Positions 11,863 through 23,351 of a stretch of 64,000 nt of DNA are shown piece by piece. The notes beneath the pieces were generated by a model. It searched no databases. It saw only the letters and a program-made list of their open reading frames with translations, and was not told the DNA's origin. Location of the stretch: the NCBI GenBank assembly GCA_003864495.1, contig ML133411.1, forward strand, positions 1,139,237 to 1,203,236, given 5' to 3'. Each line of letters starts with the position of its first letter. The first letter of the stretch is position 1. The position numbers were made by a program, and so were the translations under genes. Origin of the DNA: Nemopilema nomurai. Lineage: Eukaryota > Cnidaria > Scyphozoa > Rhizostomeae > Rhizostomatidae.

Positions 11863-12767
11863 TCTTTAAAATTCATACAGTATATTGCTTTCACTGCACT
11901 CTTCAATGTTATGTGAGTTGGTTTTAATTAGCACATTAAATATTGTATTGAAAACCAAAAAGTAGAAAACAAAAAATGTTATGTACCTTAAGATATCTAT
12001 CCTTAAGATTCTGATAAATTGCATCACAAGTTTCTGTCACTATTGATGAAATTGTTCTTTCTCCAAGTCTATATGAAAATCCCAGGCTTTGAAATGACTC
12101 TCCTGTAAAGATATGCAACATCTTATTATACCAATCAATATCTAAAATGATATGATTACCTCAATTTCTCCATGTAAGATTATCAGATTTATGATTGCAT
12201 TCATTTTGATGATACTCAATTCAAAATGCTCATTATGATTGGCATTAAAGCTGAAATGGTTTGTGAAATATATCAATTAGTAAGAAGTATTGTCATTATT
12301 GTCATTAAGTATTGCTACGAACTCTGTAGAAGAAACATTTAGAATATTTAAAGTTATTTTTATTATTCACAAATATATTTTTACTTTTCTCATTTGTATC
12401 CTATATTTTCTCTTTGAATCAAGCTGGCAGACTATTGTGAAATCTCACCTGTTGCTAAGTATCGTAGTGTGACTGCAAGTCTTTCTGCTGCACTAATTGA
12501 TTTTCGCATGTGAGTGTCTTTTCTTTGAATCATTGGTCTTACTTTGGCAAGAAGAGATTTGAAAAGGTCTTCGTTGAGACGAAAATAGCGTTGGTACATA
12601 GGTTTATCCTCCGATGCTAACTCCTGAACAAGATTCTGATATGCTCCCAGCTCATTTCTACGCTCAATCCAGGATTTCACCCACATTCGTCTCGCAATTC
12701 GCCTCCTTCTTCTTCGTCTTATTAAAAGGATAATAGCCAACAGTGCTTTCTTTTTTGTCAAATTCAT
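10531..12767 (-). CDS. Harbinger DDE transposase
   Basis: Minus-strand exons are 12767-12449, 12102-11987 and 11352-10531. They join in phase (319 + 116 + 822 nt), giving 418 residues. Exon 1 has an Arg-rich stretch and the helical region ending L-R-Y-L-A-T-G; exon 2 continues F-S-Y-R-L-G. Exon 3 has the nuclease core: G-A-L-D-G-K-H (first Asp), F-V-D-V-G-A-S-G (second Asp) and the V-V-E-N-A-F-G block near the third acidic position, preceded by I-I-G-D-D-A-F-P-L. The first intron past exon 2 contains exon 3 of the MADF gene. No disruption is seen, so this copy may be functional. An alternative upstream TTG start would read through the inverted end and is not credible. Confidence 0.85.
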
Positions 12768-12990
12768 AACCTTTGTCAGTTTCTTGAGCAATTTTATTCG
12801 TGTTTGGAATTTTATTTTACGCGCCAAGAAGTTCAAACAATGTGAAAAAAAGGTCACAAAACTTAATCGAGGCACTAATCCGAAAAAAATCGTGCTGTGT
12901 GCGGGCAATCAGTTTTTATGAAAAAGACAAAAATCTTCGTCTTTTGCGACAAATATCTGCTGTGTGCGCTAGGCTTTACTTTGAACTCTC

Positions 12991-13244
12991 ACCAGTGGCG
13001 GCTCGTGCATTGAGACCAGTGGTGCTCCGTCCTACCAAAGATTTTAAAGAACAAGTTTATATTCATATACATTATTAAAAATAATAAATGTTCATTGAAA
13101 CTCTAGCACTGTTCACTAGTTTGTGGTGACCTGTTGTTTCAGGTCATGAAAACAAGATAAAAGTTGCTAAGTGTTTTATAAACTTCAAGAGCTAAAATGA
13201 TTGGCATTGGTATTGCTAGTTTTATCTTACTTGCCAGCTTTGAC
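12991..13244. mobile_element. Possible short hAT-type MITE next to the Harbinger
   Basis: GAACTCTC occurs at 12983-12990 and 13245-13252, an 8-bp direct repeat around 254 bp. The left end carries CAGTGGCGGCTCGTGC, which resembles hAT termini. The right end does not match well as an inverted copy, so this is tentative. Confidence 0.3.
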
Positions 13245-13462
13245 GAACTCTCCAGTGTTTTTAATGTTGCATGCCACTGAGGATCTACATTCATTTTTCA
13301 AATGTTCTAAATTAAAAATTAAATCAGAATATCAATTCACCCAGAGGTAATTAAAGAAAATTTAAATTGAGCCGTTTCCCTGCAGAATAGACGTTAATAT
13401 TGTTCAAATGAAATTGATTTTTAAGCAAACTGAGCATGGCTTTGAGCGAAAATGTACCTAAG

Positions 13463-14202
13463 GTGAAGACACAAAGAAGTTTGACTGCAAGGCACAGATT
13501 ATACTGCGAGAAATACTTTTGTTCACGAAATCCAAGGTAGGTTAGCTAGGTAATATTAAAAATTTTCAACTAAAATATAAACATTTTAAATACCTAAATT
13601 TGGTGTTCTGCTGAATGTTACGGTGATACATGTAACATGAAATTCCCTTTATCTTTCTCAAAAAGCAACAGAAATGATGATATTTAGCTTAACCATACAT
13701 CCTTTGATGTGCAAGGCTACGGGAGACCAATCATAAAAGAACTTCTGATAAATATTATAAACTTACATTTTCCCAGCAAATATGCTTCCAAAAAGTGCGT
13801 ACGAGAGCTACTCTGTACCCTTAAGTTTAACGCAACAATATCTTACTTATATCTGCATCAAGAGCAGGCCCTGGCTACAAAAGTATGTCTTAGATTTTTT
13901 AAATTCCTTTTCCTCTTGAATATGTACTATATAAAAATTTTGCAAATACCGTTTTTGCCCTCCCATAGGTTATTAGCCTGTATTTTACAAAACATCGATC
14001 GAGACGAAAGTAAAGCACAACTGAAATTTCATTTGCAATTATTCAACAGCTTCATAAAGACACTCCTTATGAACGAAGGAAGGCTTCGGAAGCGGTGCAA
14101 AAGGAACTGAAAAAGGAAATCCTTGACACAGATGTTGCTGTACGATGCATAGCTGTTAATCTGCCCAGCCAAGAAGAGCACTCAGGGCATGTCGTTGGAC
14201 AG
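13463..14202 (+). CDS. MULE gene, middle small exons (uncertain model)
   Basis: Short stretches look exonic: 13463-13536 (K-K-F-D-C-K-A-Q-I, then a GTAGGT donor), an open stretch near 13700-13795, and about 14052-14202 ending in G-H-V-V-G-Q|GTAAAA. The last joins in phase to the transposase exon at 14626. Frames between them contain stops (for example TAA near 14012), so some edges are wrong or the copy has small lesions. They belong to the MULE polypeptide between its N-terminus and the transposase core. Confidence 0.4.
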
Positions 14203-14625
14203 GTAAAATCTGATCGCAAATGTAAAAATATTTAACAGGGTTTTTCAGGTTATTCTGTCGGATAGACGGCTGTCTCTCTGTGTGGAAACTACCTATACAA
14301 TTATCCACTAGGGTGAGAGAAATGTGTTAAATATAATTTGATCATTAATATGTTTTTTATGTAAATGAAACATAGCGTTCAAGTTGAGCCTCAATTTTTC
14401 TTTACTGTTTCATTTGTATCAAATCATATTCTAGTTTGCTTTCCATTCATGTGGTTCCTTCAATTTAGAAAGTTCATCAAGTTTAAAATAAAATTATTGT
14501 TTATCTTTCTCTGCCTACCCGTGAATCTTAAATGCAAAACAACTTCATCATGAATTCAAATCTTATGTATCTTATATACCCATTTATTAAATAAAAAACG
14601 CAAATCAAACCCAAATTAATTTCAG

Positions 14626-15906
14626 GAAGCTGGCATTTGTCAACCGATAGACAAAATAGTCCTGAAAGAAATAGATAAGCTTGTTAGTGAGGGAGTCTAT
14701 GATGCAATAGAGATGCAGCGACATCTGAAAAAGGCTGTGGCTTCGCGATACCCAGAACAGAGCAGTCAACTTGCAAACCGCAGGTTTCATCCACAACTGC
14801 AAGATATCCGAAACCACATGTATCTCTCGCAGATCAGACAGCTTTATTCAAAAAATGACCAGGAGAACCTTCAGTACAAGGTGGAGGAATGGAAAAAACG
14901 TTTTCCAGAAGACAACGTTTACTGCAAGCTGCGACTCGAAGACGAACGATCGGGACAAGAAACTCAAAAATTCCTTTTCGTCTACCAGTCAAAGCAGCAA
15001 GCACGTCTATTGGCTCGATATGGAGAGATCGTACTTCTAGATGCCACGTACAAAACCATGAGGTACAGTCTTCCACTCTTTTTTCTTTGTGTCAGAACCA
15101 ACGTGAATTATAAAGTCATTGGCACTTTCATCGTTCAAAATGAGACTAAAGAAGAAATTAAAGCTGGCATCGAAGTCATCAAGGCCTGGAATAAAAAATG
15201 GCATCCACGGTTCTTCATGACAGATTTTGACGAAAAAGAAATCAACGCATTAGAAGATTCCTTCGAGGGCGCAGAAGTATACTTGTGCGACTTCCATCGG
15301 GAGCAAGCATGGACACGGTGGGTGAGTGCTACCAAAAATAAAGTGAACGAATACAAAATTGAAGTACTGGCACGATTACGGAGGTTAGCTAAGGCAGAAT
15401 CTGAGGTACAGTACCATAAGATGTTGCACGAGCTGAGAGAATCATCCATTTGGAAAGACAGCCCAGCACTGCAACAATGGTTTAGCAACCAGTGGCTTCC
15501 TGAGTACAAGGTGAGTGGCTTCCATAACGCATTATCCATACCACAAATCATTCTTACAGCACCTCTGTCTTTCCACCGGTTTAACTTATTGTTGAATGAC
15601 AAAATTATGACGTAGCTCTACTTTAATTTGCATCTTGATTGAAATTGCAAGCTTTGTCAGAAATGCAGAGCTGTCTTATTCTCTATACTTCTTGGAACTA
15701 AAATGACCAAAAGTCCATTTACTTCCACAGAGATGGGTTTGGGCCTTTAGGAACAATTCGTTTCAAGTCCTAATCAAAACAAACAATGGAATTGAGCGTC
15801 AGAATGAGATGCTGAAGTACTCCTATCTGAGGTGTAAACGGAAGTGCTCCGTGACGCAGTTGGCAACTATCCTAGTTGAGAATTTTTTCCCTGATTCCTA
15901 TAGAAA
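14626..15906 (+). CDS. MULE transposase catalytic region
   Basis: Two exons, 14626-15510 and 15731-15906, with clean AG/GT borders and matching phase. The core shows L-L-D-A-T-Y-K-T (Asp codon at 15040), M-T-D-F-D-E-K-E (Asp codons at 15223 and 15229) and C-D-F-H-R-E-Q-A-W-T-R-W, the arrangement of the MULE DDE domain, with a helical insertion after it. The second exon gives R-W-V-W-A-F-R-N-N and N-G-I-E-R-Q-N-E, which in MULEs surrounds the final acidic residue. The product cuts and joins DNA at the element ends in the nucleus. No stop or shift is seen in this part. Confidence 0.88.
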
Positions 15907-16264
15907 GTAAGTGAGAATATGAACTTTGCATCTTTTTAAAGCAATTCTCTTCGAGCCTATTTCTCCAAATGCTAAGACGCTGGTGTGAAACCTAGGAAAA
16001 AACTTTGTGTCAACCTTGGCAAACTCTGAATGGATTAGTTGGCCCAAACTTAGAAATGGCTTGTCATTAGCATACCATTTGAAGATTAGATGACATAAGA
16101 TATCATGGCAAATTTTTTAGCAACATTTACCTTAGCCATTATTTGTTTACCAAATGAACATGATTTCTCTTTTGTTCCTTTGCCAGAAGCCATCCTCAAA
16201 ATTGTTTTGTACCATAACTTCATAGTTCTCAAACGATGCTATAGTTTTATCATCTTTTCCACAG

Positions 16265-17217
16265 ATACGCCATCTTGAATAGTAAATCGTCTAGCGGGTA
16301 TCGCAAATACAAGGCTGAAGTTCCTGAATTTTTAAAGGACCGACCAAGATTTTTCATTTTAAATTGCATGCAAAGCATTCAAGCAGCCAACGTCATCAAG
16401 CGGGAGCATATTGCTTTAAAGCCAGATGGGAGCATAGAAGTTCAAAGTGTGCAAGCTCTGCCGCGGTTTAGAACATATCAAGTGTCGTTTGGTAACGAAA
16501 ACACAATGCCCTCTTGTCAGTGTGAGAGCTGGCAACTGAATCTCCTACCATGCAAGCACATTTTTGCTGTCACACTACATTGTCCAGGCTATTCTTGGTA
16601 CAGTCTTCCAGCAAGGTATAGAGAATCGCCATTTTTTCGCCTTGATGACCTTCATGTTCTTCCCAAAGTTACTTCTCATCCAATGTCATCGAAGAAGCCT
16701 GATGACGATCCATTCATGTCTGCCTTGGTTCGAGATGAAGAGACTGCAAGCTTTGAAGAGGATATACAAACATCAGTCATTGAAGAAGCGTCTACAAGTG
16801 GAAATGCAGGAAAGTTACCAAAGAGCAGATCAACAAGATTAAATGTTGCAAGCGAATGCAGGGACTATCTAAGTCAAATACGAAATCTGACATATCTGAT
16901 AACTGACGAAACATCTCTGAAGAATCTTTTTATAAAGTTACATGACATCTTGGAAGGCCTTAAAAATACTGCAGACAGAGACAATGGATTAATTCTTGAA
17001 AATACCGGCCAGAAAATTAGGCGCAAAAGAACTGCAAACGAAGAGCCATTGGGAAAAGATGAAACTCTACTTGGTACAATCGACGTGGCTACTAGCAACG
17101 TGTGCCTTCTGCCAAAGGAGCAAACCAGCAAGCTTGTTAAGAGACGGTATGGGCAGGCTTATGAAACTCGAGTGGCTCACAAAAATGTCAATTTGAATAT
17201 TGATACTGGCTTGCCAG
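16265..17217 (+). CDS. MULE SWIM zinc-finger exon
   Basis: An exon from the CCACAG acceptor at 16264 to the CCAG|GTAATT donor at 17217, in phase with 15906. It encodes C-Q-C-E-S-W-x7-C-K-H (about 16520-16560), the C-x-C...C-x-H pattern of a SWIM finger, which follows the catalytic domain in MULE transposases and binds DNA or protein. A long charged, probably disordered region follows, ending in basic residues. A 56-nt exon at 17493-17548 continues the frame and links to the protease exon at 17997. Confidence 0.82.
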
Positions 17218-17559
17218 GTAATTAAGCATTTTTTGTAGATATGTTCTTTTTCCCCTTTTATCTAAAAACTTTTGGCTAAATTTTGTTATTGACATATTCT
17301 CAACTCAAACCATTTTCATGAAACAATTCATCCTAAGATCTTATTTTTAACTTACTTACATTCTGAGTATTTCCCTTTCTTGACTGGTATAGATTTGTCA
17401 CTTTTCTTTCCCCATTGTGCATCTCCACAAATGTGTATAAGATCTTAGGAAATATCATAATGTGTATCACAGTGTATTGCTATTTTCTCCAGACTTCAGA
17501 AGCAAGGCTGTAATCAAGAAATCAATGAGGATTAAACAAGAATATCAGGTAGAGCATGT

Positions 17560-17990
17560 GACATATCATGTGATAAAATTCATTGATATACTCGCATATT
17601 TCTTATATATATAAACAATAAAAGCAAAAAATATCCATACCATCCATTGTACAAAAACCCTACTTTCTTAAATATATATATATATATATGTTAGCACGTA
17701 GGGCGTGATATATCATAAAATAAGACTACATAAAATATATATATATATATTTTGCTTTTGTGGCATCAATTTTTTTTGTATTTAATAACATTGCATTCAA
17801 TTGAGTAAAATTTGATGAAAATGAACCTTGGAGTATACTGAAAATGTCCATAATTTTCATATTTAATAATTTACTTAGCATTTCTATCCAGGCATCAATG
17901 AAGTTTTGAAGGTAATTAGGGAAAACATTGCCTGTTGTTGCTCTTACCCTCTATAGTCAATGTCAAGGACCAACTGAACAAACTTCCATT
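17560..17990. other. AT microsatellites in a MULE intron
   Basis: (AT)n runs at about 17675-17690 and 17738-17752 lie in the intron between the 17493 and 17997 exons. Nothing else is supported. Confidence 0.5.
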
Positions 17991-17996
17991 TAACAG

Positions 17997-18967
17997 GAGC
18001 ACCTTGAATCTGAAGTTTATACTGGTGACATTGAAGATGGCATGCCGAATGATACATACCAGCCTGCACAGAGGTGCTCTCCATATTCTGTTCCTGACAG
18101 TCCTGAAAACTTCCATGATGATGTGGAGTCTAGCAGCACATCATATGCAGCAGACAGTAAATGGAAGACAATTGGCAGAGTCGAATTACTCAACAATGAC
18201 AAGGATATCCTAAAATCTTCAGACAGATGGATAACAGATACTATCATAAATGCATCCCAGCATCTCTTGAAGGAACAGTTCCCTGCTTTGTCTGGATTCC
18301 AGGACACAATAGCAATGGAAAACAAACTAGTGGCATTATCCAATGGAGAGTTCGTACAGGTTCTTTTAAAGGGAGACTCTCATTGGATAACAATATCAAA
18401 TATTGCTACTTTGGATACTGGGGCAGTCAAGATTTATGACAGCAGAATGATTACATGGTCCCAGGCTCTATCAAGAAGATTATAGCAAGACTCCTGATGT
18501 CCAAGAAACCTTATATTCTTCTTAGACATGAGGATGTGCAACCCCAAGGTGATTTCACAAGCTGTGGCCTTTTTGCTCTTGCATTTGCAACATCCCTCTG
18601 TTTTGGACAAGACCCACGACTTGCAATCTACACAAGAAGTTTAATGCGGCAGCATCTTCTTGAATGCCTTGAGAATTCGAATATGAAGCCATTTCCTGTG
18701 GAAGGACAAAGGTCATATGTGATGGGAAGACTGGAATCATTCCCTATTTCCTGCAGATGTCGCATGCCAGATGATTTTGGCAATATTGAAGATCTGCTTT
18801 GTTGCCACATTTGCAGTGAGAATTATCATCCAAGCTGTGATGAAGATTCAGCAATGCACTGGAAGCAATCAGATGATGTACAATACTGGCTTTGTTCTGA
18901 ATGCTGGCCACTTCAAGAAAGAGAAGGGTACATCTGTACATCAGCTAAAGATAAACAAATTGTATGA
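17997..18967 (+). CDS. MULE Ulp1-type protease plus PHD finger (one frameshift)
   Basis: The last MULE exon starts at the TTAACAG acceptor. The protease triad is visible: His in G-D-S-H-W-I-T-I (about 18381), Asp in K-I-Y-D-S (about 18436) and Cys in F-T-S-C-G-L-F-A (about 18560), as in C48 cysteine peptidases that process SUMO-like proteins. A PHD-like finger follows at about 18752-18905 (C-R-C ... C-C-H-I-C ... H-P-S-C ... W-L-C-S-E-C-W). Between Asp and Cys the reading frame changes (about 18442-18470): the first frame stops at 18485, while the second runs to the stop at 18967. So this copy is probably inactive in the protease unless the base is a sequence error. Fusion of MULE transposase with Ulp1 is known in plant KAONASHI-type elements. 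Confidence 0.8.
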
Positions 18968-19829
18968 CCAATAGTCTCTTTATTTTTCATTAATTAATGA
19001 CAAAAGAGACACTAGATCACTGAAGTTAATGGAGAATTGATTATTCAATAAAGAACAAAATATTTACTGTGAAATTATTCTACAAGATAAATCAAGGAGC
19101 TTTCTCAGTAGCAACTTCCACCAACTTAGGATCTTTCTCATTTTTGCCATGATCTGCTTTATGCTAACATTATTTTATTTCAAAAATTGAGTTATGAGTT
19201 TCAAAACTTAGTTATGCTATGTTGGAAGTTTAATCAGTAGCAATTCACAAAATCTTACTGCAAAAATGCTAAAACTGAAGGTGTTTCAAAAATTGCATTA
19301 TGAATTCTTATAATTTGTTATGTTATGTTGGAAGTTTAACCAGTAGTGATTCATACAGTAAGATTTATATGAACAAGAATACTTGCAGTTTCTTGAAAAA
19401 TTTCTTAGATCTAGGGGTAGGCAAGATTTTGAAAAAGCACAGAAAATTAATTGCAGTGCAATTTGTTGCATAAAGATAGCCAAAAAATGATTGGTGGCAC
19501 TTTTTCTTCTCTCAAATATTTGTAAGATGAACTGTGTCTTCTAATTTCAAAAAGCAAATACTCAGTGTTTTTTACTGCGTCTCTTTAGGCCTTAGAAAAG
19601 CGAGCGTAATTATTATATTTATGTGATTCAATAAAAAATATAGCTGTAATAAAGAAATGGAGTGCGCATAAAAATACACTGTACAACACTTACTTCTTGA
19701 GATTTTATTCATTGTTCCTTTGACCACCTGTTGTTCTACCCGAAGCTGCAAGAACTCGGCCGCCATTGCATTGCAACTTCAATCTAAGCCGCTAAACGCG
19801 AATTCGGTGCCGCACGAAAAGGCGATTGT
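18968..19829. other. MULE right subterminal non-coding region
   Basis: Contains two related AT-rich blocks sharing TTATGCTATGTTGGAAGTT (about 19210 and 19320), which look like a local duplication. No gene supported. Confidence 0.5.
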
Positions 19830-19875
19830 ATGACGTTACGCTTCGCAACCTGAGGGGTTGCATTTCTTGTTGACC
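19830..19875 (-). repeat. Right terminal inverted repeat of the MULE
   Basis: Reverse complement of 7045-7090 with two mismatches. Followed at once by the 9-bp TSD GCGGTGGAC at 19876-19884. Confidence 0.92.
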
Positions 19876-19884
19876 GCGGTGGAC

Positions 19885-22800
19885 AGGAGCATCGAAGTAA
19901 AGATCGTGAAACACCATTACCAGTTTACGTTGGACTAAAGATTTACTCAAATACTAGGAAGGCTGGTTTAGTGGATGAGCCCTTTAAGCTTGGGCTATCC
20001 ATTTCATATAATCGCGTTCTTGAGATAGAAAATGCTATTTGTGTTGCTGAATGCAATAGGTTTAGAGCAGATGGTTTAGTATCTCCACAAGAATTAGTTA
20101 AAGGCGTTTTTGTGACTTCAGCCTATGATAATTTGGATCATAATCCAACTTCTACATCCACAGAAAACTCGTTTCATGGAACTGGGATATCTCTATTTCA
20201 GCACCCTAATCCTAATGAGAACATTGAACCACAACAGGTGCCACTTCCACAGCAAAGTGGGTTGAAAGGACAATGGAGTGTTCCACCGTTTTTCGTTAAT
20301 TTCAAGTCAATGTATTTAAAGGAAAAAGATAACCAAGTGCCCACTAGTAAATATGGGGTTGTGCAAAGTGACAGTAAACAGCAGAGAGCATTTCTAGACG
20401 ATGAATGGCTACAAGGTTTGCAATCACGAAATAGCGGATTATCATGGGCAGCCTTTCATGCTCGAAAAGCGCAGTCTTTAAATGAAAGACAGCCCCAAAA
20501 ATCAACTTCGTCAATGCTGCCATTATTCAAAGAGGATTCGCATTCAGTTTCTTTGATGTGCCATGCGATGAACCTTATAAAGAAAGCCACTGCCTTTGTC
20601 AATCCAGGACAAATTCCTGTCATTGCATTTGACCAACCGTTATTCTGCATAGCAAAGAATATTCAGTGGAGTTTTCCTGAAAGCTATGGAAAGGACAAAC
20701 TAATTGTAATGATGGGTGGGTTTCACATCGAATCAGCCTTCATGACAACTATTGGTTCTTGGCTGAAAGGGAGTGGCTGGGTGGAAGCTCTAGTAGAAGC
20801 TGGCATCACAACAATTGGAAAGGCAGATGCTATATTGCATTGCTCACATGTCAAAAGAAGCCGTTATGCTCATGAAGTTACTGCTGCTGCCCTCCATTCT
20901 TTGTTATTAGAAGCATACTCTGTCCAAGAAACAGGTACATTAACGTCGTTTTGCAACGAAAGTGAAAGCAAGCCCCAGTTTAAATTCTGGATCATAGTTT
21001 TGAATCTCCAGCTTCTCCTATTCAGATTTGTCGGATCCATCAGGAGAGGAGACTTTCTTGCATATGTTGATACAATTCTGGAACTACTGCCTTGGTTCTT
21101 TGCTTTGGACAAAACAAATTATTCGCGGTGGCTTCCAGTTCATTTGAGGAATATGCAAAATCTGTCGAAAAATCATCCTACTATCTATGAAAATTTTGTT
21201 CACGGGAAATTTGTCGTGCAAAATTCAAACAGAGGGTTTTCGAGCATTTCCATCGATCAAGCTCATGAGCAGAATAACAAGAAAGTAAAAGGTGACAGCG
21301 GCATAATCGGAATCACGTCAAACGAAGTTGCACTTACTCGTTGGATGCTGGCAGGACCTTATGTTGCAAGACTTCTACAGCAGTTCAAGAGTCAGATAGC
21401 TGCTAAAAAGACAACTAAAGAAAACTTTAGGCATCATGAAGATTCACCTGAGTTTCAAAAAAGATTTCATGATCACGTAGAAAAATTAAAAAGTGTATTT
21501 CGAGAATTTGGAAATCCATTTTTAGAGGAATCAAGAGATTGTTTGGTGATTATCAATAGCGGAGCTATGCTAGATGGAGATGCCATAAAGCATTTATACC
21601 AAGCTGAAGAGATCGGTAAAAAGCAGTTAAAAGAGTTCCTTACCGAGAGGTTAAGTCAAGCAACTGTTTCTCTTTTGGATCCAATCAAACGAAACAAATT
21701 GACAATTTTTACTACATCCCCGAAGAAATCGAGGCTTCAAGTTCAACTCTACACAATGAAGAATGATGTTTCGCTTTTTTCAAGACTATTCATTGCTTGT
21801 CAAAATAGGGAAGGCGACCTCAAAGATTTCTTTTCGCACGAAAATCAAGCTAGTCCACCATCTATCTCTCTTAACGACAGGTTGAGACCCGGGAATAAAG
21901 CAGAACTGCTAAAATGCTTTGAAACAAGTACCCAGAAAAGTGGAGGATTGAACATTCATTATTCAGGGGAGATTGCAGTGGTTGACGGAGCAGCATTGAT
22001 AAATTCAACAAGACCAGAGAGTAAAATGACATTTGAGTCTTACGTCAGTCAAAGGGTTCTTCCCAGATTACAGAACTTTCTCTCAGGTGTCAAAAGAATG
22101 GACGTAGTCTTTGACGTGTATCATGAAAGATCATTGAAGAATACAGCAAGACTTAGTCGAGGGGAAGGAGCACGAAAACATGTGAAAGCAAGCGATTCTG
22201 TGCCAAAGGATTGGAAGTCATTCCTTCGAAATAGTGACAACAAAACAGAAATTTTTTCTTATATTGCAGAATATATTCACAGTAATCTTCGACCAATCGA
22301 AAAGAATGTTAATGTAACCATAGGCGATAATGCTCTCTGTTGGCCAAATCAAGATACAACTTTGTTACATCCATGCAACCACGAGGAGGCGGACACAAGA
22401 ATGTTTTTGCACCTTGCTGATGCAATTAATCGGGCGTCCTTGAGGAAGGCAGTGATTTATACGGTCGACACAGATGTAGTTGTTTTTGCTGTAAATGCTG
22501 TAGCGAGGTTAAAAGATTTGGAAATCAAGATAGCATTTGGATCGCAACAAAACTTCAAAGTTATTGATGCCAATTTGATCTTCAAATCTATTGGATACGA
22601 CAAAGCAACGGTAATAACTATGCTTCACGCTTTAACAGGATGTGATACGGTTTCATTTTTCCACAGTAAAGGCAAAAAAACCGCAATGGCAGCATGGAAC
22701 ATGGTAAATGATGTTAATGGGCCCTTCCTTAGGATAATGCAACAACCGGATTATATCAGAGAAGAAGACATGAACACAATTGAGCAATTCGTAGTTGTAA

Positions 22801-23178
22801 TGTATGACAAGTCAAGTCAGTCATCAAATGTAAATGAAGCACGATTGCAGCTTTTTGCGAAGAAGAGTCGATCTCTGGAAAATATACCTCCGACAAAAGC
22901 AGCCCTGGAGCAGCATGTTCGTAGAGCAGCATTTCAAGCAAATTGCTGGGAGCAAATGTTTGAACCTTCGCCGACTTTGCCGCAACCAGACAAATGCGGT
23001 TGGATAAGTGTAGATGGAACATGGCAGCCGAAATGGAGTGATCTTCCAGAAGTGGTGGAAACTTTGAGAATTCTTGTAAAATGTGGATGCAAAAAGGGGT
23101 GCAAGAAAGCTGAAATGTAGCAGATCCCAAATGAAATGTACAGCGCTTTGTTACTGTGGAGAGGAATGCTTAGAATAA
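19885..23178 (+). pseudogene. PIN-family gene copy 2, C-terminal half with FEN1/XPG-like nuclease and CXC tail
   Basis: This continues the 5835-7044 frame directly. Early motifs are D-N-L-D-H-N (about 20123) and F-H-G-T-G-I; the middle has G-G-F-H-I-E-S-A-F and L-K-G-S-G (about 20720-20780). The later part shows an ordered set of acidic motifs: V-V-D-G-A-A-L (Asp 21984), V-F-D-V-Y (Asp 22113), H-E-E-A-D-T-R (22380-22400), V-D-T-D-V-V-V (Asp 22467 and 22473) and T-G-C-D-T-V (Asp 22644) with G-K-K-T-A after it. This order and spacing match FEN1/XPG PIN nucleases (inference). The end is a C-G-C-K-K-G-C motif; a one-base shift near 23110 makes a stop at 23118, while the next frame carries the other cysteines of a tesmin/TSO1-like CXC motif to a TAA at 23176. 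Confidence 0.78.
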
Positions 23179-23351
23179 GTTACATTGTTGATTTCCAGTT
23201 ACTTCAGTTGTCATAGGAGGATTTCTCGAGAAAGTTCACGCATGCGCATTGCTTTCTTTTAAATTAAGTACTTAGTTAATCAAATAAATTTTTTTTTTAA
23301 GTTTCTTATATCAATCAGGGCAATTTTTGATAGTTTGTTTTGAATCAGAAT

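Larger units (their letters stand above)
9764..12975. mobile_element. PIF/Harbinger transposon, complete-looking, in a MULE intron
   Basis: Inverted ends AGCCTAGCGCACACAGCAGA match over about 50 bp at 9764 and, reversed, at 12975. A TTA duplication flanks both (9761-9763 and 12976-12978), the signature TSD of Harbingers. It carries the two standard Harbinger genes: a MADF/Myb-like DNA-binding partner on plus and a DDE transposase on minus, each with three exons and no stop. The ends also contain repeated AAAGACRAAAATC...GTGCGGGG subterminal blocks. It lies between two MULE exons and so need not disrupt the MULE. Confidence 0.93.
7045..19875 (+). mobile_element. MULE (Mutator-like) DNA transposon with Ulp1/PHD cargo domain
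   Basis: Inverted ends start GGTCAACAAGAAATGCAACC and match over about 46 bp with two mismatches (7045-7090 and 19830-19875). A 9-bp direct repeat GCGGTGGAC flanks the element at 7036-7044 and 19876-19884, the TSD length typical of MULEs. Removing element plus one repeat rejoins the interrupted PIN-family ORF in frame, which proves the boundaries. Inside is one spliced plus-strand gene with MULE transposase, SWIM finger, Ulp1-type protease and PHD finger, and a later Harbinger sits in one of its introns. The good inverted ends and nearly intact gene suggest a fairly recent arrival. Confidence 0.93.

Noticed and set aside
14834..15602. Minus-strand ORFs of 80 and 155 codons
   Set aside because: They lie opposite the MULE catalytic exon, which carries the recognisable motifs.
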